Source: Rohdeia sp041398665
Lineage (GTDB): Bacteria; Planctomycetota; UBA1135; GCA-002686595
DNA: 64,000 bases
NCBI GenBank assembly: GCA_041398665.1
Contig: JAWKUH010000008.1
Span: forward strand, 62,001 to 126,000
Reading direction: 5' to 3'
Both the position numbers and the translations under genes were made by a program. Positions 36,105 through 44,306 of this stretch are shown one piece after another. Under the pieces are notes generated by a model. That model saw only the letters and a list, made by a program, of their open reading frames with translations. It was not told the origin of the DNA and searched no databases. Position 1 is the first letter of the stretch. Every line of letters starts with the position of its first letter.

Positions 36105-37139
36105 CTACTGCACCGCGCTCCGCACCACCTCGAGACACCACCCCACCGCCTCCGGCGGGACGCTCGGGATCAGGCCGCTGCCCACGTTGAACACGTGCCC
36201 GGCGTGACCCGCGAACGCATCGAGCGTGCGCCGCGTCTCGCGCTCGACCGTCGCTCGGTCGGCGAGCAGGACGCAGGGATCGATGTTGCCCTGCAGCGCG
36301 ACCTTCGCACCGACCTTGCGGCGCGCCTCCTTCGGGTCGATGCGCCAGTCGATCGAGAGGCAGTCGGGCTCGGTCTCGAGCAAGGCTTCGATCAGGTGCC
36401 CGCCGCCGTTCACGTAGAGGATGACGGGGACGCCGGTCGACTTCGCTCCGGCCACCAACTTCTTCAGGTGCGGCAGCACGACGCGCCGGTACGTCACGGC
36501 GTCGAGCGCTCCGCCCCAGGAGTCGAAGATCTGCAGCGCGTCGGCGCCGGCCTCGACCTGCATCGCGAGGTAGGGGATCTGCGCTTCGGTCACGCGCGCG
36601 AGCAGGCGCTCGAACGTCGCGGGCTCGGCGAAGAGCATCTTCTTCGTGTGCGCGAAGTCGCGGCTCGACCCGCCTTCGACGGCGTAGCTCGCGACCGTGA
36701 ACGGCGCGCCGCAGAAGCCGATGAGCGCGCGCTCGTCGCCGAGTTCCTTGCGCACGATGCGCAGCGCGTCACCGAGCGTGCGCGTCGCGACGTTCGGATC
36801 GAATTCGCGCAGCGCGGCGACGTCGGACGCCTCGCGGATCGCGGGCTCGAGCACCGGGCCCTTGCCCTCCACGAACTCGAGACCCATGCCGAGCGCGTGC
36901 AGCGGCACGAGGATGTCGCTGAAGATCACGGCGGCGTCCATGCCGTAGCGCCGGATCGGTTGCAGCGTGATCTCGGCGGAGCGCGCGGGGTCGGCGAGCG
37001 TGTCGGTGAAGCTCTGGCCCTTGCGCAGCGCGCGGTACTCCGGGAGGTAACGACCGGCCTGCCGCATGAACCACGCGGGCGGACGGTCGACGGACTCGCA
37101 GCGCAGCGCGGCGAGGAAGCGTTCCTTGGAGGTCGTCAC
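36105..37139 (-). CDS. hemE: Uroporphyrinogen decarboxylase HemE
   Basis: HemE decarboxylates uroporphyrinogen III to coproporphyrinogen III. The 344-residue protein has PPAWFMRQAGRYLPEYRA (about residues 20-37), the catalytic Asp region IFSDILVPLHALGM, GFCGAPFTVASYAVEGG, and NIDPCVLL with FNVGSGLIPSVPPEAV near the end, all family signatures. Length is normal. The GTG start overlaps the CPBP protease stop by four bases, which makes hemE the second gene of a two-gene leftward unit about 10 kb from the main heme operon. Confidence 0.96.
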   Translation of the reverse strand: MTTSKERFLAALRCESVDRPPAWFMRQAGRYLPEYRALRKGQSFTDTLADPARSAEITLQPIRRYGMDAAVIFSDILVPLHALGMGLEFVEGKGPVLEPAIREASDVAALREFDPNVATRTLGDALRIVRKELGDERALIGFCGAPFTVASYAVEGGSSRDFAHTKKMLFAEPATFERLLARVTEAQIPYLAMQVEAGADALQIFDSWGGALDAVTYRRVVLPHLKKLVAGAKSTGVPVILYVNGGGHLIEALLETEPDCLSIDWRIDPKEARRKVGAKVALQGNIDPCVLLADRATVERETRRTLDAFAGHAGHVFNVGSGLIPSVPPEAVGWCLEVVRSAVQ

Positions 37140-38749
37140 AGGAAGAGCAGCATGATCGCGAGGTTCGTCACGTTGAAGACGGAGTGCGCCACGATGCAGG
37201 CGACGAGACTGCCCGTGCGCTCGTAGAGCCAGGCGAGCACCACTCCGACCCAGAAGATCGAGATCAGACCCACGGCGTCGTAGGGGTGCGCCGCGGCGAA
37301 CACCGCCGCGCTCGCGATCGCCGCCGGCCAGAAGGGCAGGCGCGACCTCAACGCGGCGAAGAGGACCGCGCGGAACGCGAGTTCCTCGAACACCGGTGCG
37401 GCGATGCCGGCCTCGAGCGCGAGTCGGCGCCAGCCGTCGAGCCCTTCGCTCATCACCACGTCGAGGTACGGGTTGCTCCAGACCGACGCGCCGAAGGGCA
37501 GCACGAACTGGATCGTGAGCAGTCCCGCCCACATCGCGAGCGCGCCCGCGAGTCCCGCGAGCAACGCCTTGGGCGCGAGGCGCAGTTCGGCGGCGATGCC
37601 GAGGCGCTCCGCCGGCGGTCCGACGCCGACCTCGGGGCGCCACCCCGCGGCGACGAACGCGAAGAACAGGACGGGCAGACTGGAGAGCGCGACGGTGTGA
37701 CCCGTGATGCCGCCGATCCCGATCGTCGCGAGCACGGTCCCGAACGCCGTGAAGCCGATCTGTCCCGCGGTGAAGCCGATCCAGCCGCGCGCGAGCGGCA
37801 CGCGCAGCGCGAGCGGCGGCTCCTCGACGATGCGCAGCACGCGCGTCGCGACGAGCAGCACGAGGCCGACCATCGCGAAGCCCGAGAGCGCGGTGAAGAT
37901 CAGTCCCGGCGTCTCGATGCGTCGCAGCGCCGCGCGTCCCGGGTCGTCGAGGTCGGCGGGGCTCGCGCCGCGTTCGATGCGGAGGAGCGTGCCGGCGAGT
38001 CCGTCGAGTCGCGCGGGGATCTCGCCCGAGCCGTCGAGCGCGCGCTCGAACTCCGCGGCGAACGCGGGGTCGAGCGCGAGCAGCGCGCGCGGGTCGAGGC
38101 GTCGATTCGCGTCGCCGTCGATGTCGCCCGCGGTCCGCTCCGAACCCTCCGACCCGTCGATCCCGGCGACGGCGTCGTCGACGGCCCGTTCGGTCGTCGT
38201 CTTCCCGTCGCCGAGGTCCGACTCGGCGACGCCCGCCGCCCGCGCGAGGACGATCGCGCGCGCCGCGAGTTCGGCCGCGTCGCCGCGCAGCACCGCGGCG
38301 CGTTCGCGCACGGCGTCCGCCCTCTCGCCGTCGAGTTCCCCCTCGCGCTCCGTCGCGCGCTCCGCCGCGATGCGCACGTCGTCGCCCGCGGACAGCAGCG
38401 ACTCGGCCGCACCCTCGAGGTCGTCGCGCACGAGGTGCAGCGGCGTGACGCGGTCCGCGAGCTTCTCCTCGAGCTGCTCGCGCAGCGTGTCGTCGCTCTT
38501 CGCGAGGTCGACCACGCCGGCGAACACCGCCGCCTCGATCTCGAGCTCGCGCTCGATCGCTCGCGATGCGACCCGGGCGGGACGATCGAAGCCGGCGGCG
38601 CGACCCGGGTCGTCCTCGAGCCCGAGCACGTGGACGACGACGAGCGCGAACCACGCCGCGCCGAGCACGAACGACCAGAAGCCGGTCTCGACCGAGCGGG
38701 TCCTCGCGTCGAGCCCGTCCCCGCCGTCGATGTCGTCGCGCGCCTCCAT
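37136..38749 (-). CDS. CPBP-family intramembrane metalloprotease with long soluble N-terminal domain
   Basis: A 537-residue protein. The C-terminal 250 residues hold about eight helices and the CPBP (Abi/Rce1-like) motifs: FEELAFRA (EExxxR), the AAAHPYD His, and HSVFNVTN (HxxxN). The N-terminal 270 residues begin with one transmembrane helix and a long, acidic, mostly helical domain of unknown function, which makes the protein about twice the usual size. CPBP proteins process lipidated or membrane substrates. The stop overlaps the hemE start. Whether the coupling means more than transcript sharing is unknown. Confidence 0.85.
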   Translation of the reverse strand: MEARDDIDGGDGLDARTRSVETGFWSFVLGAAWFALVVVHVLGLEDDPGRAAGFDRPARVASRAIERELEIEAAVFAGVVDLAKSDDTLREQLEEKLADRVTPLHLVRDDLEGAAESLLSAGDDVRIAAERATEREGELDGERADAVRERAAVLRGDAAELAARAIVLARAAGVAESDLGDGKTTTERAVDDAVAGIDGSEGSERTAGDIDGDANRRLDPRALLALDPAFAAEFERALDGSGEIPARLDGLAGTLLRIERGASPADLDDPGRAALRRIETPGLIFTALSGFAMVGLVLLVATRVLRIVEEPPLALRVPLARGWIGFTAGQIGFTAFGTVLATIGIGGITGHTVALSSLPVLFFAFVAAGWRPEVGVGPPAERLGIAAELRLAPKALLAGLAGALAMWAGLLTIQFVLPFGASVWSNPYLDVVMSEGLDGWRRLALEAGIAAPVFEELAFRAVLFAALRSRLPFWPAAIASAAVFAAAHPYDAVGLISIFWVGVVLAWLYERTGSLVACIVAHSVFNVTNLAIMLLFL

Positions 38750-38805
38750 CGGGCGGGCATGCTACCCGTCGCGAGCGCTATCCTCCCGCGGCTCCCGCCG
38801 TCCCG

Positions 38806-39588
38806 ATGTCGTACCGCACGCTCACCGCTCCGCTCTTCGACCTCCGCGTCGTCGACGATCCGTCGACCGCCCAGCACGCCGTCGCCGAGGAGATCGCGCG
38901 GCTCCTCGAGCGCGAGGCCGGACGCGAGGAAGGACTCGTCCTCGGTCTGGCGACGGGTTCGACGATGGTCGGCGTGTACGACGAGCTCGCGCGGCGGCAC
39001 GCGGCCGGCGGAGCGACGTTCGGTCGCGCGCGCGCCGTACTGCTCGACGAGTACCGCGGTCTCCCGGCCGACCATCCGCAGCGCTTCGCGAACTGGATCC
39101 GCGGCGCGCTCCTCGATCGCGTCGATCTGCCCGCGGAGCAGCTCGAGGTGCCGCCCGCCGACGCACCGGGCGCCGAGCTCGAGGCCGCGTGCAGCGCCTT
39201 CGACCGCCGACTGCGCGCGCTCGGCGGCGTCGACCTCCAGCTCCTCGGTCTCGGTCGCAACGGCCACGTCGCCTTCAACGAACCCGGTTCGCCGCTCGAC
39301 TCGACGACGCGCCTCGTGCGGCTCGCGGAGTCCTCGCGCGAGGCGAACAGCGCGGCGTTCGGCTCGCTCGACGCGACGCCGACCTCGGCGGTGACGCAGG
39401 GTCTCGCGACGATCCGCGCGGCGCGGCGCGTGCGCCTCCTCGCCTTCGGTGCGTCGAAGCGCGACGCGCTGGCGCGACTGCTCGAACTCCACCGCTTCGA
39501 CCCGGACCGACCCGCCTCGGCGCTCGGCGGCCACCAGGACCTCGAGGTCTGGGTGGACGAGGCGGCGCTCGGCGGGAACGGCGGGTGA
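38806..39588 (+). CDS. nagB: Glucosamine-6-phosphate deaminase NagB
   Basis: NagB deaminates glucosamine 6-phosphate to fructose 6-phosphate and ammonia, feeding amino sugars into glycolysis. The 260-residue protein shows LGLATGSTMVGVYDEL (sugar phosphate loop), LLDEYRGLPADHPQRF (catalytic Asp region), LLGLGRNGHVAFNEPGS and a normal length. No nagA or transport gene is nearby. It starts 57 bases after the divergent protease gene start and is followed by a clear terminator. Related 6-phosphogluconolactonases lack the NEPG motif, so NagB is preferred. Confidence 0.95.
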   Translation: MSYRTLTAPLFDLRVVDDPSTAQHAVAEEIARLLEREAGREEGLVLGLATGSTMVGVYDELARRHAAGGATFGRARAVLLDEYRGLPADHPQRFANWIRGALLDRVDLPAEQLEVPPADAPGAELEAACSAFDRRLRALGGVDLQLLGLGRNGHVAFNEPGSPLDSTTRLVRLAESSREANSAAFGSLDATPTSAVTQGLATIRAARRVRLLAFGASKRDALARLLELHRFDPDRPASALGGHQDLEVWVDEAALGGNGG

Positions 39589-39594
39589 AAAGGG

Positions 39595-39627
39595 GCCGCC
39601 GACCCGGGAGCGGACCGGGTCGGCGGC
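39595..39627 (+). terminator. nagB terminator hairpin
   Basis: GCCGCCGACCCG (39595-39606) pairs perfectly with CGGGTCGGCGGC (39616-39627) over a nine-base loop, six bases after the nagB stop. There is no T tract, but the stem is long. Confidence 0.75.
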
Positions 39628-39874
39628 GGGGTGGGCGAGCGGGGACTCGCCCTGCGGGGCAAGAGTCGATCGGGATGCGCGACGCGCCGGACCGTCCGGA
39701 GCTGAGGGGTTCCGGGTGGGTTCGTCGCAGGGGGTCGCGCACCTCCTCCGGACGCGCGGGGGGCGGCGTCCGTCGGCAGGCGGTCGGGAGGGAAAAGAGC
39801 GTGGGGGTGTTTTCCCGTGCCGAGAGCAGTATCGGCAGGGTCGATCGCGACTTGAGGCGAAGCCCCGGAATCGG

Positions 39875-39920
39875 CGGAGCCGCGGCGGGGGCGCAAGGGT
39901 CGCCCACCGCCGCGGCTCCG
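39875..39920 (-). terminator. Terminator hairpin of the sigma-factor operon
   Basis: CGGAGCCGCGGCGG (39875-39888) pairs perfectly with CCGCCGCGGCTCCG (39907-39920), 14 base pairs, 20 bases after the leftward stop at 39940. Together with the nagB hairpin it closes two convergent units. Confidence 0.72.
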
Positions 39921-39939
39921 TCGCGGGCTCACCCGCGCC

Positions 39940-41055
39940 CTACTTGTCGCGTCGCTCGCCGAACGCCGGGACGGGGTCGATCTCGTCCTCGGGCTGGACG
40001 TCGAGCTCCTTCAGCGGGACCCGCTTCACCCCGATCAGGATCGCGCACTCGTGCGCGGAGCCGTCCGTGTCGTCGACCCACGAGAAGGGCGAGCGCGCGA
40101 CGCCGTCGGGGTACTTCATCCGGCCCGTCAGGAGGATCGACGTGCCGGAGCGCATCACGACGCGAGTGCGGAGCTTCACCGTGCTCACCTCGGGCAGGCC
40201 GATCGTCACGGGCGCGAGACCCTCCGCGAGCGTGACCTCGGTCGTCGCGATGGGGCGCTTCAGCCGCGAGAGCGAGGCCTCCATCCACAGGCCGAACGTC
40301 CCGTCGGGCAGCGGCGTCACGCGCAGCGTCGCCTCGATGCCGTCCTGGACGACGTCGATGACGGGGTCCGCGATGAGCTGGTCGCCGGGCGCGACGACGA
40401 CGAGTTCGTAGTCCTTCACGTACGCCGTCTGGTTCGTGATGCCGACCGTGCACTTCTGGCGCATGAAGGCGAGCAGGCGCGGCGCGGTGATGACCTCGAG
40501 TCCGCTCTCGAGCAGCGCCGGGAGCTGGCTCGTCTCGTAGACGCGCGTCTGATCGACGATCCCGAGGCGGTCGTACGTCGAAGGCGGCGCGTCGAAGAAG
40601 CGCAGCGAGCAGTCCGCGAGGTCGAACTCGCCGCGGCGCAGCACGTCGAGCCACGACGCCATCCACGTGTGCGCCTCCGACGGGAGCGTCGCGACGAGCA
40701 GCCCGCCGTCCGTCGCGGCGAGCGTCCACGTGCCGTCGAAGGTGGGCTCCATCCAGCGCTTCGCGTCCGCGACGAAGTCCTGGCGCAGCTCGAGCTGGTG
40801 GGCCGCGCGCTCCTCGGGCGTGAGGTCGGATTCGAGTTCCACACCGCCCTCGGAGGGCGGCGTCGGGTCGAACAGGTCGGAGACGTCGTAGACGACGGTC
40901 GAGAGCGCGCTGTCGACGGGACGGCGCTTCTGGATCTGCGCCCACTCCTCGGCGGAGGGCGCTTCGAGCCTCACCTCGGGTTCCTGGGCCGCGGCGGTCG
41001 CGGGGAGTGCGAGGAGGAGGAGGGCGGCGAGCGGTGCGGTTCGAAGAGCTCTCAT
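39940..41055 (-). CDS. Secreted protein with secretin-like domain
   Basis: This 371-residue protein has a signal peptide (residues 1-23, ending ATAAAQ). The middle and C-terminal part has a beta-strand pattern resembling the secretin core: YVKDYELVVVAPGDQLIADPVIDV, GIEATLRVTPLPDGTFGLWM, LPEVSTVKLRTRVVMRSGTSILL. Secretin C-terminal modules form outer-membrane pores in type II/IV systems, but this protein is short and no other secretion gene is nearby, so it may be a stand-alone or partner protein. It is last in an operon with an ECF sigma factor and a membrane anti-sigma candidate, so it may be a target of that sigma. Confidence 0.7.
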   Translation of the reverse strand: MRALRTAPLAALLLLALPATAAAQEPEVRLEAPSAEEWAQIQKRRPVDSALSTVVYDVSDLFDPTPPSEGGVELESDLTPEERAAHQLELRQDFVADAKRWMEPTFDGTWTLAATDGGLLVATLPSEAHTWMASWLDVLRRGEFDLADCSLRFFDAPPSTYDRLGIVDQTRVYETSQLPALLESGLEVITAPRLLAFMRQKCTVGITNQTAYVKDYELVVVAPGDQLIADPVIDVVQDGIEATLRVTPLPDGTFGLWMEASLSRLKRPIATTEVTLAEGLAPVTIGLPEVSTVKLRTRVVMRSGTSILLTGRMKYPDGVARSPFSWVDDTDGSAHECAILIGVKRVPLKELDVQPEDEIDPVPAFGERRDK

Positions 41056-41594
41056 CGGATGTGCTGCTGGGACGTGACTTCGAGTTTCGTCCCGTCGATC
41101 GCGGTGACGGTCGAGGAACGGACGACGAGCGAGGAGCCGTGCGCCGCGCGGCGGCTGGGGGGGGTGGGGCGGCCCCCGGGCGGCACGGGCTCGAACGCGA
41201 GGAAGAGCTCGCGGACCTCGGCGCGCGGCGCCGCGCGATCGGCTTCGGCTCCGACGTCGGCGACGTTCGCGACGGCGGGCGCACCCGCAGTGTCGCCGCG
41301 CGACGGTCGGTCGTCGGGTCGCGCGAGCCGGAGCGCGACACCGGCCGCGGCCGCGGCGAGCACGAGGGCGGCGACGGCGGCCGCGCGCGAGCGCCGCGAC
41401 GGTCGCACGGGACTCGGCGCGGCGAGGGCGCGCGCGGACTCGCGCAGGCGCAGCACCTCGCCGAAGCGCTCCGGCTCCTCCGCGAGCGCGGCGAGCACGG
41501 CCTCGTCCTCGAGCGGGTCGCGCCGCGCGTCGAGCGCTTCCTGCAGCGCGGCGTCGAGCGCGTCGTGCGGCAGCGGTCGGAGTGCTTCGCTCAC
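41052..41594 (-). CDS. Single-pass membrane protein, probable anti-sigma factor
   Basis: A 180-residue protein with one transmembrane helix (about residues 75-95, AAVAALVLAAAAAGVALRL). Its N-terminal cytoplasmic domain (ALQEALDARRDPLEDEAVLAAL) is helical but has no HxxxCxxC zinc motif, and the C-terminal part is short and likely periplasmic. A single-pass protein directly after an ECF sigma gene is usually its anti-sigma factor; that is the basis of the call. The GTG start overlaps the sigma stop by four bases, and its own stop overlaps the next start. Confidence 0.7.
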   Translation of the reverse strand: MSEALRPLPHDALDAALQEALDARRDPLEDEAVLAALAEEPERFGEVLRLRESARALAAPSPVRPSRRSRAAAVAALVLAAAAAGVALRLARPDDRPSRGDTAGAPAVANVADVGAEADRAAPRAEVRELFLAFEPVPPGGRPTPPSRRAAHGSSLVVRSSTVTAIDGTKLEVTSQQHIR

Positions 41595-42142
41595 GTCCGT
41601 TCCTCCCGATCGTCGATCGCCCGGAGCGCGCGGCGCGCGCGGTGGAGGTGCGACTTCACCGTGCCCTCCGGCAGGGCGTGCTCGCGGGCGAGCTCGGCGA
41701 CGGAGCGACCCTCGCGGTGGAAGGCGAGCAGGAGTTCGCGCTGCAGCGGGGCGAGCACCGCGAGGCGGCGTTCGAGCTCGTCGCGCGCGTCGACGCGGTC
41801 GGCGTCGCCCTCGATCGAGGGCTCCGACGCTGCCGATGCGTCGTCCGCGAGACGCTCGCGGCCGCCGCGCGCGCGGTCCGCCGCCACGCGCACGCAGATG
41901 CCGCGCAACCAGGGCTCGATCGGCCGCGAGGCGTCGAGGCTGTGCGCGGAGCGCAGCGCGCGCGCGAGGGTGTCCTGGACCACGTCGTCGATCTCCTGGG
42001 CGAACGGCGTGCGCCCGAGCAACCGTCCGGCGAAGGCCCGGACGGCGGGCTCCGCGGCGGCCACGCGCTCGGCGTGGGCCTCCGGCGTCCCCGCGCGCTC
42101 GGCCTCGGGCGACGCCGCGGTCGGGCGGTGGGGAAGGGGCAC
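41591..42142 (-). CDS. ECF-type RNA polymerase sigma factor
   Basis: A 183-residue sigma-70 family protein of the extracytoplasmic-function type. Region 2 is at about residues 25-85 (EIDDVVQDTLARALRSAHSL), region 4 at 120-175 (ELERRLAVLAPLQRELLLAF then LPEGTVKSHLHRARRALR). A short N-terminus and no region 3 are as expected. It is first of three overlapping genes with a probable anti-sigma and a secretin-like protein. The promoter it reads is not identifiable from this window. Confidence 0.92.
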   Translation of the reverse strand: MPLPHRPTAASPEAERAGTPEAHAERVAAAEPAVRAFAGRLLGRTPFAQEIDDVVQDTLARALRSAHSLDASRPIEPWLRGICVRVAADRARGGRERLADDASAASEPSIEGDADRVDARDELERRLAVLAPLQRELLLAFHREGRSVAELAREHALPEGTVKSHLHRARRALRAIDDREERT

Positions 42143-42208
42143 GCCCCTCCTGTACCGGCGGCGCGTCGCCCCGGTTGCACGACCTTCGCGAAAGCGCCCG
42201 GGACGCGA

Positions 42209-42242
42209 ACGGGCCCGCTCCCCCGAGGAGGAGCGGGCCCGT
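42209..42242 (-). terminator. Terminator hairpin of FG-GAP-like gene 2
   Basis: ACGGGCCCGCTCC (42209-42221) pairs perfectly with GGAGCGGGCCCGT (42230-42242), 13 pairs over an eight-base loop. It lies 27 bases downstream of the leftward stop at 42269 and before the sigma gene start, so it isolates the two units. Confidence 0.78.
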
Positions 42243-42268
42243 CCGGAGCCGCGGCCTGCGGCCTTCGA

Positions 42269-43906
42269 TCAGAAGGTGAGCGTGACGCGCGCAGCGTTGC
42301 TCGCCATGTAGGCGCCCGAGGCCGGGTTCACGGCGATGAACGCGTGGTGGAGCGTCGTGCCCGCGAAGGCCGAGCTCGTGCCCGCCGGGACGCGGAACGT
42401 CGCGGTCGCGTTGCCGTTGCCGTCGAGCACGCCGACGCCGCCGATGATCGGGAGTCCGCCGCCGAGGCAGAACTGCGTGTAAGGGTCCGGGGTCAGCGGC
42501 AGCACCACGCCGGCGCCGAGCGAGACCCCGCTCGTGCCCGACATCGAGCCGAGGAACAGGTAGCCGCTGTTCGCCCAGTCCTTGCCCGCACGGAGCAGCA
42601 GGGTCTGCGAGCCGTTGGCCGCGATCGACACGCTGTTCTTGCTGTGCAGCAGCGGGCCGATGTCGACGATGTAGGCCGAACCCGAGTTCGAACCGTTGTC
42701 GTCGTCGAGGTACGAGCCGATCACGGCGCAGTGCCCGTCGAGCGCCAGGAAGCGACCGTACTGGTCCGATGCGCTCGCGTCCGAGGCGGTGAGCTTGCCG
42801 ACTTGCGACCACGCGCCGTTCGCCTGGCGCTCGAAGAGGTAGGCCGCACCGGACTCGGAGCCCATGTGCTGGTTGCCGTAGGCGCCGGCGACCATCCAGC
42901 TGCCGGAGATGCCCACGGAGTAGCCCAGGCGGTCGCCGCTGCCGCCGTCGTTCGAGAACAGCTTGGCCTTCTGCTGCCAGGTGCCGTTCCACTGGCGCTC
43001 GAACACGAGCACGTGCCCGCGGTCGTTGCCGCCCTCGTCCGAGCCGTAGACGCCGAGCACGGCGCGGTCGCCGCTCAGGGCGACGCCGTAGCCCGCGTAG
43101 TCGAAGTTGGCCGACGTCGACGGCTGGAGCTTGGCGCGCTGCTGCCAGGTGCCGTTCGACTGGCGCTCGAAGACGTACGCGGCGCCGCCGTCGATGGCGA
43201 GGTCGTCGTCGCGGTACGAACCCAGGACCAGGCGGTCGCCGTCGAGCGCGATCGCGCGACCCATGTTGTCCGCGTAGGACGGGTCGCTCGTCGTGAACTT
43301 GGTCTTCTGCTGCCAGGAGGTCGAGACGCGCTCGAAGATGTAGACGGAGCCGGCGCCGTCCGCGCCGTCGTCGTCACCCACGGCGCCGACCGCGACGCGG
43401 TCGCCGGAGATCGCGACGCCCGAGCCGAAGTAGTCGTTGTTGAAGCCGTCGGACGCCGTGAGCTTGGCCTCCTGCGTCCACGTTCCGTTCGAGTTGCGAC
43501 GGAACACGTAGGCCGAGCCCGAGCTCGGGCCCTTGTCGTCGTCCGAGTCGGCGCCGACCACGACGCGATCCGCGTCGATCGCGACCGCGCCGCCGAAGAC
43601 GTCACCGGCGGCGGCGTCGGACGGGACGAGCTTGGCGACCTGGACCCACGAACCGCCCTGGTTCTGGAACACGTAGGCCGAGCCCGAGGCGACGCCGTTG
43701 TGGACGTCGAGCGGCGCTCCGACCACGGCGAACGATCCGCTGATCGCGCAGGCGCGACCGAACGTGTCGTTCTTGGCGCCGTCGAGAGCGTTGAACTTCG
43801 CGTCCTCGTGGGCGTTCTGCGCGAAGAGGAGCGGGGCACAGACGGCGCCCATGAAGAGGGCCGCGATCCACGTCGAGACGGGTCGCGGCGAGAACGAGTC
43901 AGACAT
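42269..43906 (-). CDS. Secreted FG-GAP-like beta-propeller protein (copy 2)
   Basis: A 545-residue exported protein with a signal peptide (LFMGAVCAPLLFAQNA). It has seven repeats of about 50 residues with the pattern 'GDRxVxGA..DD...GSAYVFERQ.NGTWQQxAKL', then a 170-residue C-terminal module ending SNAARVTLTF. The repeat units are nearly identical in stretches of DNA too (around 42973 and 43141), a sign of recent internal duplication or gene conversion. Closely similar to copy 1 (547 residues) and copy 3 (547 residues). Probably surface-located and adhesive; no ligand can be inferred. Confidence 0.85.
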   Translation of the reverse strand: MSDSFSPRPVSTWIAALFMGAVCAPLLFAQNAHEDAKFNALDGAKNDTFGRACAISGSFAVVGAPLDVHNGVASGSAYVFQNQGGSWVQVAKLVPSDAAAGDVFGGAVAIDADRVVVGADSDDDKGPSSGSAYVFRRNSNGTWTQEAKLTASDGFNNDYFGSGVAISGDRVAVGAVGDDDGADGAGSVYIFERVSTSWQQKTKFTTSDPSYADNMGRAIALDGDRLVLGSYRDDDLAIDGGAAYVFERQSNGTWQQRAKLQPSTSANFDYAGYGVALSGDRAVLGVYGSDEGGNDRGHVLVFERQWNGTWQQKAKLFSNDGGSGDRLGYSVGISGSWMVAGAYGNQHMGSESGAAYLFERQANGAWSQVGKLTASDASASDQYGRFLALDGHCAVIGSYLDDDNGSNSGSAYIVDIGPLLHSKNSVSIAANGSQTLLLRAGKDWANSGYLFLGSMSGTSGVSLGAGVVLPLTPDPYTQFCLGGGLPIIGGVGVLDGNGNATATFRVPAGTSSAFAGTTLHHAFIAVNPASGAYMASNAARVTLTF

Positions 43907-44016
43907 CGTCGGATAGCATGAGCCGCAACCCCGGAGTGCCTCGTTCCGCCCTTCCCGCGGAACCTTCCCTCAGACTTCCCCTGGAGCGGGAGCGGACGTT
44001 GGGGCGGCTCATCGGG

Positions 44017-44142
44017 CGGCAGACGGACGGGACCGAACGCGAGTTCGCAGGAATGTTCCGCCGTCCGTTGCCGTTCCGCCAGTTGCGTCTTCCTAGGGGG
44101 TCATCTGGTGCCCAGCGGACGGCCCCGGGGCGCAGTTTTTTT
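44017..44142 (+). ncRNA. Candidate structured RNA or leader ending in a T tract
   Basis: On the + strand CGGCA-g-ACGGACGG (44017-44030) pairs with CCGTCCGTTGCCG (44061-44073), 13 pairs with one bulged G. Inside are CGAAC-GCGA-GTTCG (44034-44047), a hairpin with a GNRA tetraloop, and GGA-ATGT-TCC (44050-44059 region), giving a three-way junction. It ends with a GCCCCGGGGC palindrome (44123-44132) and seven T residues (44136-44142), which resembles an intrinsic terminator. T runs of this length are rare in this window. A small RNA, or a regulatory leader for the BlaI operon, is possible. No known RNA family is matched. Confidence 0.35.
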
Positions 44143-44225
44143 CGTCCGCGGAGCCCCGCAGCGGCGGGGGCCGTCGGCGCCCCGCCGACCCCTTGCGCCC
44201 GAACGCGCCCCCGGCTACCGTCTGC

Positions 44226-44235
44226 GACAGTTGTA
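44226..44235. promoter_or_regulatory. Possible BlaI/MecI-type operator
   Basis: GACAGTTGTA is one mismatch from the TACA-nn-TGTA core bound by BlaI/MecI repressors. It lies about 70 bases before the start of the blaI-like gene, so autoregulation is plausible. The match is short, so chance is not excluded. Confidence 0.45.
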
Positions 44236-44306
44236 GCAGTTCGGGCTCGCGCCGCCCCACGTCCTCGCGGACCGCGCGCGTCCCCGGCCGTACCGACGAG
44301 CGACCG

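Larger units (their letters stand above)
39589..39939. other. 351-base intergenic region between convergent genes
   Basis: The region holds two perfect hairpins described separately: one next to nagB and one next to the leftward secretin-like gene. Between them, 39628-39874 is GC-rich sequence with short open frames that lack coding character. No RNA gene was recognised. Confidence 0.6.
43907..44306. other. 400-base divergent intergenic region rich in hairpins
   Basis: This separates FG-GAP-like gene 2 (leftward) from the BlaI-like gene (rightward). It contains a candidate structured RNA (44017-44142), further perfect small stems (44154-44159 with 44164-44169; 44173-44179 with 44183-44189) and a BlaI-type operator at 44226-44235. 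An open frame from 43918 exists but lacks coding character. No tRNA was recognised. Confidence 0.6.

Noticed and set aside
39278..39290. CGAACCCGGTTCG, resembling the intergenic palindrome
   Set aside because: It lies inside nagB and encodes part of the conserved NEPGS active-site motif, so it is explained by the protein.
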